This document shows, in pieces, positions 44,701-56,700 of a stretch of DNA of 62,000 nucleotides. A program made the position numbers and the translations under genes. The notes under the pieces were generated by a model. It was not told the origin of the DNA and ran no database searches. It saw nothing but the letters and a program-made list of their open reading frames with translations. Source of the stretch: Branchiostoma floridae (taxonomy: Eukaryota > Chordata > Leptocardii > Amphioxiformes > Branchiostomatidae). Position 1 is the first letter of the stretch. Every line of letters starts with the position of its first letter. The stretch lies in NCBI RefSeq assembly GCF_000003815.2, contig NC_049982.1, forward strand, positions 4,919,469 through 4,981,468, in the 5' to 3' direction.

Positions 44701-47700
44701 CATTTGAATTTTTATCATGTTATATTACTAGTACTTTTAAACCTTTAGGTACTGGTATATTGATAACGGTTAAACATCCAGGTAGTGAGATACCCAACCA
44801 ACAGTTACTCAAGCAACTGGATGAAATTTGGAATTCAAAATCTTTTGCAGTTTCTTAAGTAACTGTTACCTTCTGTAGCTTAAGTATTGATCAGGAAGCA
44901 CATTTTCACATCTGAAAGCAAGCATTCAAAGTCACCACTTAAAGCACTTACATTCTATCATGTGAGAAAGTCCTACTTTACTTCCAAAGAACATTTGAAG
45001 AGCTGAGTGCTGAAATGAAACCACACAGGAGATCCAGTCAGACACACCACTGTGTTCCTACCTGAGTAGTTGTCGCTGAGGTGGTTGGCGACATAGTTAG
45101 CTGCAAAGTTCTGGTCATGCTGCGGACAGAGGCCCTCGATTAGGTGCTTCTGACCGCTGGCGTACCGGAAATGGGGCACTTCTGTAAGGAGGGGAGAAAG
45201 TGTCAGGTGTTATTTTTACTGTCATCAGCAACAATCATTTTATGAAATACCATAATGACAAAAGCATACCCTGCAAATGCCCTGCACATTTCAGCCATTG
45301 CAGGAAATGGGGTACTTTTGTAAGGAGAGGAGAAAATGTCATTTTTTTTTTCACTCTCATCAACCTCAAACATATTGTAATCATCCTTGGAAACTTCAAA
45401 ATATCATTACGACAAAAGCAAACCTACAAATGCCTGTGCACATTTCTGTCGTTACTATACCATCTTTGCAAGTAGCTCACTGGATATTGTATGTAAGACA
45501 TCATCTTGCATCATTTAAAACTAAAGGACCGAGGCTTCTTGAGGTATGCTGTTCACAGACACACAGATAAGCAAACATACTGAAAACATATCAACCCTCT
45601 TAGCAAAGGTAAAAGTCATTGGGAGGGCAGTGAGTTTTAAAATACCAAATACAACTTGAATGTTCAGAATGAGTGTGTAAAATGTACCTTTTGCCTGTTC
45701 ATTGGACAGCATGACTCCGCTCCTGAGGTAAGCCTGGGTAATGGCCTCCAGGTAATCCGTCTGTGGGGAGGGGGGCAAGGACAGAGGTCAGACGTACGGA
45801 CCAAGGTCAAATGGATCAACAAACCAACAAACACTTGACAAGAAAGACATTAGGAGGGAAACACGCAGATATCAGTGTCTTCTCTATGACTCATGGTTGC
45901 CTTAGATGGCTACAAGGCATAGAAATACAGGGGTGTATCAAAATAGACTTCAAATCTCTTGTACTTTCAGTGCTCTTTTCTGACAGAAATGGACTAGCTT
46001 AAGTATGGAATTGACTCACAGTCCAAACAAGGCCATCATACAAGTATGAGTGAGTACAGAGTGGGTTGCAATTTAATATTATCTCTCCAAAGATTTGTTG
46101 TTTTCCTTTGGAAGATCATTATACAAAAACAGTGCACATTTCAGCACTATGGACAGTGGAATAAGTTTTTTTTTGGTGTCCCTTTCAGTGCTGGGTCACA
46201 TTTGCTGTGCGATCATTGTGCAATAAGACACCAAGGGTATTTTTGTGATAGTTATTCATGTGTTCCAGTAAAATCAGCTGTATTGTAATGGAAAAGGCTA
46301 CTTTAAATCCTTGTAGCACAAAACCCTGTGATAAATGACCAAGCCATTATGTTTTTTATGTTATAAAATGCCTTGTCGGTGCAGAGAGGTTTGAAAATTT
46401 TATGTTATTCCCAGTTTTCCTTTGGAAGCTGCTTATGCAATAGCAGTGCACGTTTCAGCACCATGGACAGTAACATTTTTCATTTTTCATCGTCGAATAT
46501 TTCTCTTTAGAATGATTTAGTCACAATGATGACACTGAAAAGGAACAACAAGCTACAACAGGGTGTGACAGTGATAATTGTGATGGTGGCAAGAGTCGTG
46601 GCAGGTGACTAGTGTGGATGATTCAACGAAGTAGGATTTTTTTGCACTAATGCCCATCATCTATGGATCACAGACTACATTTGTATGTATAAAATGATGA
46701 TACAACAGTCTAGAAGTTATTGAAATATAAAGCACTATTGCTTGGTACACTACTGAAAGAAATGTGTTGAAGCAGTGAATGAAAGAGAAGGTCAAGTAGG
46801 TTTAGATTTGGGGAAGCATCAGAATGCCAAAGAAGTCATAATCATAAGTGCACAAGTAGAGGAACTTTTTCAACAGTTTTAATGGAATTTCCAAATAGAA
46901 ATGCCAACAGTAAACCTTAAAAAAAACAGTTCTGAAACATATACTTTCAACTTTGAATCAAAACCAGTTCTATTCTATAACTAATACAAGTTGTAAGTAA
47001 GTATTGTTATGTATGAAAGCCAGGACTATGAGTTGGAAACAGCCCTCTACAAGCACAACAGGAAATCTATGTTGTTGTACAAATCAATAGTCTAAACCAG
47101 AAGGAAAATGTAACGTTGTGCAAAGTCTAAGACATAAAGTTGAAACCACAATAAAGTACCAATGACAGAGGATACAGTAATTAGTCTAATTTGCTTTTTT
47201 CTCTCTAGTGAGATGAATGACAACAGGAAATGGTAAGATCACTAAGGTCTACAGAAAGATGTTGTGCTCTAGTGTACGACACAGGAGTGGGGTGCGTCAT
47301 GCATTACGTGTGCAGTTCTGAGTACACGGTGTGAAAACAAACAGGCACAAACACCTTGCTCTTCTGTAAGGATATGACCATGACTTGGTTGAGTAACTCC
47401 CCAGGAAGGTCCACTTGTGAGACTTGCTGCAAGTGTTAGTCACCACAACACACCACAGTTAAGACTAGTCCACTTACAAGGTGGGGGGAGGGACAGATCA
47501 GAGAATTTTCCTGAATGATTGGTTGGAAGTTGGGTGGGGTTGAGAATGCAAGAAGGGTGGACATGAAGATAAGGAAATCTGTGAAGAACACAGTGAGAAT
47601 ATTATCTGTCTAATATGAAAAGAATATACTATATTCAATGAAGGGGAATTTAGCCAGGTATTAAAGACATGTGGAAGTCAACTTCCATAGAGAAAACTGG

Positions 47701-50700
47701 AAAAAGTGGATAGGGCATAAACTGACATACTAACAGAATGGGTGAAAAGATATGAAATATGCAAAAAGTCAAAGCAAAGTGAGTGGGGTCATCAAAACAG
47801 AAAGGAACAAAGAGGGTTCGGATAATTCTCTCATCTGTCCCCCACCCAAACCTCTTCAATGGACCAGCCTTTTAAAAACACAGCAAACAACAGCAAACCA
47901 ACCAACAAAACATGCAGAGTGTGGAGCAAGGCACAGTAAGACTGGCTGTGGGAAAGACTTAAAGATTTCTTTCAATCACCATTATAGTAAATTTTTGATT
48001 CTGCATTATGTGAAAGCTCTCATGTGACCTTTTCCTTATATGCCATCTTTTCCTGACAGCTATCTTGGTGGGGATAGCTGTCAGAAAAAGACGGCATATA
48101 AGGAAAAGGTCACAATTTTTTCATCAACCTCTGCTTGGGAGTAATATGGAAAGTCAGCCAGATTTGAGAGGAGACAACCAGTCAACTGTGCCTTGCCGAT
48201 TGTGCAGGTGAACATTTCAGCACAAAACACCTGGCAGTGTAAACCATGGGGGGCATGCAGTGAACCAATGGATGGGGGACATGCAGGTGGTTTTTATGGT
48301 GATGAGTGGTCATTCTGTCTCACAGATATCAATATTGGTTCCTTACAATTCAGATTTGGATGCGAATGAAAAATTAATCTAATGTTTTAGAAAAAAGAGG
48401 TTTGAGATTCCTTAGACTGATCCTACATTAAAGATAATGTCAGAAAAAAATATCAAGAACACTGTACATTATCTAGGCGCATTTTGGTGGCTGAAGAATT
48501 CAGTTAAACGTACATGTACTTTCTTGTCCTGACAAGTACTAAGGCCAATAATGAAGCAAAACATATTTTCCGCAAATACATTTTGTTGGTGCTAAAAATT
48601 ATAATGACTCAATTGACCAAATCAAGGTAAAAAAAGGGACCAAACTTGATATCAGCCAGACAGAAGATAAGCCCAATATATAGATGAAATGGGTGGCTCT
48701 TATGAGTGATCATTAATGTGGAGTAGGTTCACATGCAGGTTTGAACCAATGTGACATGCAACTTGGCATGCAACGTGACATGCAGTGTGACATGCAGTGT
48801 AACATGCAGTGTGACATGCAAGCTCCAACTGTGAGCTAACGCTAGTCTGTAGACCATCTCAGATGAGTCTTCACAAAGTTCTCAAAAGAAATCCATTTTT
48901 AGTCTTCGATTTTGTAACCACTTAGATCATCAGAAATATATAAAGCGATCTGTTCCTTCTGTAGCTAGCTTATGTCTTAGACTTGCGTTTAAGATTTAAG
49001 CTACATAAGGAACAGATTTGGGACTAATGGATCAAAAGAGGAGATCCAAGACTGTACAGATCCAAAGTATCCAGGACTGTACAGAATTCTATGAAAATGC
49101 TGAATTGCTATGGCCATAACTTTTTGATCAAATGAAATACATAGACCAGCCTGCAAAGACATTGTCAAAACTTTTTGAGAACCCCTGAGATGATCCCCCT
49201 GAGCTCCCTCACCCTACCTTCATGGCATATGGGATTTTTGCACTAGTCTGGCAGGTACACTCTGGGTGAGCAGTCTAGAACAGATTTAAGGCAGGGATGA
49301 CAATTTAAACACAACATCTCCTGCTGGATTCAGTATCTAGCATTCCCACAATGGTATTCGCATTCTCCAAGAGAAGTGAAATATTTATGGCAAACAATGA
49401 AATCCCCGGGTAACTGCTTTATATTTGCTTTCCTTCTACTACAAATAGCAATTACCCAAGCAAGTGGATATAATTAGCTCTTTTCTTTAAGTCTTTCATG
49501 TCAAAGATGTTCTGATTCTGCAGATTATTTCACACAGAAAACTTCAATGCAAATATGACTTTTGTTTCATCATATTTTGGACTGAAAACAATTAAATCTT
49601 GGGGTAACTGCTTTATATTTGTGAAAACGTTTTTCAGACTAGTCTTTCATGGCAAAGATGTTTTAAAGATGTTCTGATTTTGCAGGCTTTTTCACACATA
49701 AACTTTCAATGCAAATATGACTTTAGTAACGCCAAATTGTTGCATGTGTCCAGCAGGAACAGTTGTATTCAAATGTCTCCTCTACTTTAAAACAGTTCCT
49801 GAAATATTAATACACATCAAGCAGTGGTTAGGCAACCTTAAAAACCCAAAAGCTGGGGATGTAGCCAAGTGTTTGAATGTCTGAGTCTCTTACAAATGTC
49901 TGTAAATATGTGGATTTTGCTGTTAATTTTTCATTAAGCAAAGAATTACACTTAAGAAACAAATGTTCACATTATTTGGGAGAAAAGACAGTTTGACAAA
50001 AAGGAATAAAATAATTAACATGCTTTTACCTACTGTGGGCATTGAAAAGGCTTGGTAGGTCAAACTGAATTTTACATTTCCGTTTTTTTTTTTATTGTGA
50101 AATTTTCATATCCTGCACTGCAATGTTATGATGTTAACAATAGAATGTTGCTGTTGGATATTCTTGTCTTTTGTGTATTCAGTTCAGATATCAGAAAAAT
50201 ATCCATGGTTGCCTATGTTTCTGATGTTGATTGAGATGCTGTAAAGATGTTACTTAAGTGTGACAAGAGCAGAGCAAGTAGCAACTGAGTTGCTCGGACA
50301 TGGCTACATCCCCACAGGCACTACAGCAGCGGGTGGTCAGTGGGAAGCCACAGAAACCGTACCAACCATTAGCTGATCACATTATGTAGCAAGGAAATAT
50401 CAAATATAGAATCTGACTTTGACAAAATAAGCATACTACATGTACATGTACATCTAAGACTTTCCTACATGAAGTTCCTTGAACATGCAAAAAAAACTGC
50501 AGTGCTACACACTAAAGCCTCAATAATGTCAAAACCAATTTCAGACATTGCATGCCATTGACTTAATTTCCAAGAGAAGAAAAACATACAAATTTTCAAC
50601 ATTTTGAAAACTTTGTATGTATTGATATTTTGTCATACTGAAGACATCTAAAACTGGAAATCAGTTTCAACATGCAATTTGAATTGGCCTAGATAACATA

Positions 50701-53700
50701 AATGAGATGTGTAGATGTGCCACTATCAATATATTTTATATATGCTCATTGACAAATGAGTTGAATGCAAAATTTGACTTAAGATTTTGTGAGTGGTTAT
50801 AAAAGTTAGTTTTTGCATGGCTGTGTTTGAATTAAAACAGACGAAGATTTTACCTTCCTGGCTGATCTAAGTTCTACCCTCTCATCAGCAAACACAGGGA
50901 TGCCATTGTTGCTCCGATCGTCTCTCCTTTTTCTCGCTGAGTGGACTTCACTGTGCTGTGTTCTGATTGGTCTCTGAAGATAAGGAGATATTGAAAGTAT
51001 TCTTATGACTTTCTCTAGTCTATACAAAACCTGCAATTGCAGCTACAAAATTATAAGGAAAATTGGCATTTATCCTTGAGTACAAAAATGTATGTAAGGC
51101 TGATGATTTTCTATAGTCTCAAAGGAAATAAGTCATATTGTTTTCAAAATTGGAATTTTCTAATAGTTATTTCAAATAGGCTTTTTTGGTCACATCCAAT
51201 TTGGTTCTAAGCTATGCCAGTTCCAGCACTGCCTCTAATCAAATACAAACTATTGTTACAAACATCCTGGCCAATGTTACCTTGTCTGCACTCTGAGGTT
51301 TGGGCTTCTTCTTTTCTTCACTTTGTTCCTGAAAAGTTGTCCAGTAAGAGCATTGAATGAGACATAGATGCACAAAAGTCATGTAGATGTAGGATTTTGA
51401 TGATAATCTTGCCTATTTTTCATTCAGCTACATAATTGAATATATTTCATTGATGATATTGATTTACTCAGGAGTAATTTTTTCATAGTTTAAGAATGCG
51501 TACATCAGTTACTATGCCAAAGTTCTACAAGACTTAGTGTCTATAAGGCAGAGCAAACATTACAAAATGGTTCACAGTGGATAACTGATGGAAATGCTTA
51601 CCTTGTTATCCTCTGATTTTGAAGGTTTTGTCTTGATCTCCTTGTTCCTGTTCTTGTTTCTCTCTTTCCTTGAACGCAGCTTCTTCTTTCTGTTCAGCTA
51701 TTGTTAAAAACACAGAAACCATTTATGATCAACAAAATTCATACACTTGGTTTCAAGAGCTGTTACTGTCAGAAATAGACTAACAGAGAAAACACAGCAA
51801 CCGATACATAACACATTATACAAAAATGTACAGTCATTACTAAAGATATGTTTGTATGACCATTATGACCAAGGTCTTATAAATCCTTCCAAACTGTAAG
51901 AAAGAGTTTTTAAAGAAATAGGAAAAGAAAAGTTGTTAAAGAGGCTTCAAACTGCTAAAATTTCCTTGAAACAATAAGAGCACTTGGATGCAATAGAAAG
52001 CAAACAAATGGGATGCATCATATTTCTACACTTATGATTGTCTGTACATAAAACCATTCCATTATTTTGTAAAAGAGAAACCCATATCTCAAACATACCT
52101 TGGGTGCGATAGCCAGTAGATGTACAGGCAGCCCGTCGTCCACAGAGCTGTCCGACCCACTGGTGTCAGACTCCAGGTCCGAGCCGAACTCTGCCTCCAT
52201 CTCCAGGGGGTCACCGACCGGCGGCGCCTTCCCGGAGAGCTCGATCCTCCGCAGGATCTCCTGCCGCAGCTTATCCTGCAGCTCCTGCAGTACCTGGTTA
52301 GCCTGCAAGGGGGGGGGGAATAGGGAGAAGAGAAAGTTGACTTTGAATCACACAAAAGACAAAGATTGTTCTACAGAACCATCCAACTATGGAATTCCTT
52401 TCCACCTGGCACATGCATACCTGGTTAGCCTGCAAGGAGAAGGGACATTTTGTGTTTGTATGTTTCATTTGGATCTTCAGTAGTGTTAACGTTACACATT
52501 GTTACACATTGCTTCATGTAGTCCTTATAAAAACATTTTCATTAGTTTGTTGTGTCAACTTGAAGTGCTTTTGTCCTTGTTGAACAAAGCTTAATCATTA
52601 CCTGGTTAGCTTGCAGGGTCAAGAACAAGGGAAGGGGGAAGTTGAGTTTCAATCACATAACAGACAAGCATTCTTCCACAGAGCCATCCAACTATGGAAT
52701 TCCCTTCCACCAGACACATACACAGCTCCTTCTTTGTCTTCATCTACATGTGTAAAACCAAAGCCTGAAACACAAGCTTGTGTGTTCAAATCCTGACATA
52801 GATTGGAATCTTACTGTACCACATCAGTGGGCCTACAAATTTAGGTACTGTGACTTGCCTAACTCTAGCCTGGGTACCATCCGGATAGTAGTTCGCTCCT
52901 ATGTTCACTTCTGCTATCCGTCTGGAGACGTGCACATTCAAACCGTTTGGTGCTAACGTCAGTTAATGAGCGAATCAAGGAATGGGTTCTAGAGCGCTCG
53001 TTCGATGACAACAGGCCCTCTCGCAAGCAGACGGAGAGCTTGTCTGGTGTTGGAACGCCTGTTCGGACGATCGCTTGAACCCATTCCATAATTTGCTCAT
53101 ATGTGGGGACCAATCAGCGCCTGCGTCCAAAATTTGGACGATTCCAGACGTTAAGATGGTCCGCGTTCCCAGACGGAAACACAGAGAAGCGATTGTACAT
53201 AGTGTATAATGAATGTCAGAGCTAGAAGCGACTGTATATAGTATATATTGAACGCCGGAGCGAACTACTTTCCGGATGGTACCCAGGCTAGCCTAACTCT
53301 GCAATGCCAGCAGTATTAGTCACTTTGATCAATGGATAGTCAATAATCCAAGTTTCAGCACCAAGGACAGAACATGTTACATTTTTTTTAAATCCTGCTT
53401 TTACATTGGCACACACACATACTCACTCTATTGCCACATGTATCAGCAAGGTAAGTCAAATGTAAGGCCTTAATTTGACCGGTACTGACCTTTGACCTGT
53501 CAGGGTCGCAGTAATCCAGCAGCGTGTCGCAGAAGTGGTAGCCCATGGCCTCGAAGTCTGCTGCGTTGAAGTGGTACCCCTTCATCTTACCCCTTGTGGA
53601 CCCAGCAAAGGTCGCCTGAGGACAGGGCAAGAGTTTGTTTGTTTGTTATTTCCCTTGTAGTGCATAGTTTCAGTATTTCAGTAACAGGATAGATATTTAT

Positions 53701-56700
53701 AGTGAGGGGTTGCAAGCAGCTAGCTCTTCCAAGGATTGAGCTTGGGTCTCCCAGCTACCAACTAATTGAAACCTGGATCTCAACTGTGAGGTTGCCACTT
53801 GTTGAGGTACAGGGATGTCCTACAAAATAGAGAAACCTTTTCCTTATCCTGAGCCTGGCTGATTAATCTAATCTACTGATCTATGAAAACAAATGTTCAT
53901 TCCCTTTAGCATTGATTAACTAGTTTCCATGGCGTCAATAAATACCTTACAAGGACCCGGCAAAGGTCGACTGAGGACAGGACAAGAGAGTGTATCCTAT
54001 GACCTTCCCCTTAACCTGAGCCTGGCTAATTAATCTAATATATTGATCTTTGAAAACAAAAGACTTCTGCCTTGACAAACTGGTTTCCAGACCATCCATA
54101 AATACAATTACCCCACATCAGGCTTTTAGCTAGGATTTTTTGATAGGGAGTCCAAACTTATTGGTGAGTCGCGGTAAGTGACTATTGTAGGGGGGTCTGG
54201 GGGCATCCACCTCCCGTGGTGCAGAGTTTTTGATGATTTTAAGTTAAAACAGTGCATTCTAAGGTATCCTAAGAGGCAAAAATACTGTTACAGATGTCAC
54301 AGTAGAAGACTGTGGCCACAGATGACCTGGTAGCATCCCTGGTCAATCAGAATTTCATGCTTGTTAGAGGATTATCTCCCCAGTATAGGGCGTCCAGGGG
54401 CATCAAATTTCTTGTTGTTCTAAAAAAAGGGCGTCCAGATGACGCGTTGACGCATGCCTGGCTAAAAGCCTGCCCCACATGGACCTTGACAAAGGTCACC
54501 TAAGGACAAGGCAAGAGAGTGTATCTTAACCTTCCCCTTAACCTTCCAATGATTAATCTAATATTGATCTTTTAAACTGAAAAGACTAGTCTCTTCTGCT
54601 TTGACAAACTGGGTTCCAGACCATCCATAGATACAATTACCCCACATGGACCTTGGCAAAGGTCACCTAAGGACAAGGCAAGAGAGTGTATCCTATTACC
54701 TTCCCCTTAACCTTGGCCTGGCTGATTAATCTAATATATTGACCTAAGAAAAAAGAAGCATGGTCCCTTCAGCTTTGACAAACTAATTCCCATGGCACCC
54801 ATGTCAACACAATTACCCCAAGTGAACCAACGGACCTGGCAAAAGTCACCTAAGGACAGGGCAAGAGAGAACATCAACCTCCTCCCTATTGCATATAGTC
54901 TGTGCCATTGATTTCACTTATTGATCTAAGAAATCAGAAGTGTAGTTCCTTCAGCTTTGACAAACTGGATCCTAAGGCACCAGTATCAACACAAGTACCT
55001 CAAGTGAACCATTAGACCTGGCAAAAGTCACCTAAGGACAGATTGATTTCACTTATTGATCTAAGACAAGAAATGTGTTGTCCCTTCAGCTTTGACAAAC
55101 TGCTTTCCAGGGAGCCCATAAATTATAGCCACCTTAAAGCAAACCCGTTGAATGTCGCCTGAGGTTAATACAAGAAGGTACATTTACCTTCCCTACCCTG
55201 AGACCCATTTATTCTCTTGTTCATTTGGCAATCTTATAGGTCCCATCAATTTTATCCTAGTTTCCCATGAACAAAATTGCGACTCACATGGACCCAGCAA
55301 AAGTCACCTGAGGACAGGACAGAGTGCTTTCTGAGACCATTAATTGCTAACCCTTTGGCAACCTTAAAAAAACATCTGTCCCCTGAGTTTTCACAAACTG
55401 CCTTTGAGGGATCCTATTGACACAATAACGTTATGAGGGCTCAGCAACAGTTGCCTGAGGCCAGCAAAGTACATCAACTTTCTACCTAACATACAGTAGG
55501 GCTGTCTGTTCATACATTTACTGATTCTTCACAATAAAACAGTGCAACATTCTCAATCACATGATAAAACAGTGCAACATTCTCAATCAATTGTTTGACA
55601 CATGTATCTTAAAAGGGTACTCTACAAGATACTCCTATGTTCGTATTTTGTATATTTGGGCTCCCAGAAAACTCAGTTTAGGTTACTGAAAAGACAACCC
55701 AATTATATCCATTTCCAAGATTACTCATTACAAATAAAAACAAATAAAACACAAAATACGGAGTATGCTGTATCATTCATAGATGTAAGAAATAGTCCTA
55801 CCTCCATGGTGTAGGCGCTCATGATGCTCATGTGCCACATGACGATTATATTAATGTTCAAGATTAATCAAATAAAACATAAAACACAGAGTATGCTGTA
55901 TTATTCATAGATGTAAGAAATAGCCGTACCTCCATGGTGTAGGCGTTCATGATGCCCGTGTGCCACATGACGATCCTGCCGGTCCCCTCCTTACTCTTCT
56001 GCACCTTGAACTTGCACCCGTTGTACGAGAACTACACAAAACAAAAAGGTTGTAACTTAGTGCACTGCAATGAGGACAAATGTTTTGTAGATAGGCTAGT
56101 TATAATGATGACAACTGGTTCCATTCTGCAATATACACAGGAATACAGGAAAAAAGACTCTTTCTCAACAAGTTACTGAAGGATAACCTGTGGAACAGTG
56201 CCAAGTAGAAATCAACATCCTTTGAATGTTGGTTGAGGAAGTTAAGCCTGGCCAAAGGCAAACATTACACTTCATTGATTGAGCAGCAAATTATGCTGTA
56301 AGCTTGTTTTTTTTTTTTAAATCACCTCACATTTCGTTTCAAAATTGATAAAAGAAAAAACAATTTTACCATACTTTTCTGTGCCACTCCGCATTGGGGA
56401 AACCACTTGAAACACTTTTCTTGTTTCGAACCAAACACTACACAATCATAAACCAGCAGTCTTATGTACCTTTTCCCCAGCATTTTTCTGCATCATGAGA
56501 GGGAAGACGCGCTCCTTCAGTCTCTTCTCGGGGTCGTATCTGTTCTCACAGCCGTAGATGAACACGTTCTGCTTCCGGCTGTGGCCGTGCAGGTCGCAGT
56601 ACACGATCACTTCTCTCTCCTCACATAATCTGGGGGACAGGGATCAAGGAAATATGTTTTAAACACGTTCTGTTTCCTACTGTGGCCGTGCAGGTCACAG

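Larger units (their letters stand above)
45761..50853 (-). other. Long CCP2 intron (5.1 kb)
   Basis: No additional exon is needed for phase between 50854 (phase 0) and 45760 (phase 0). Inside are a 42-bp perfect-looking hairpin (48023-48114), a 12-bp minisatellite (48751-48821), and repeated words TGGGGTAACTGCTTTATATTTG near 49410-49430 and 49600-49620. No gene was found on the + strand. Confidence 0.6.
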
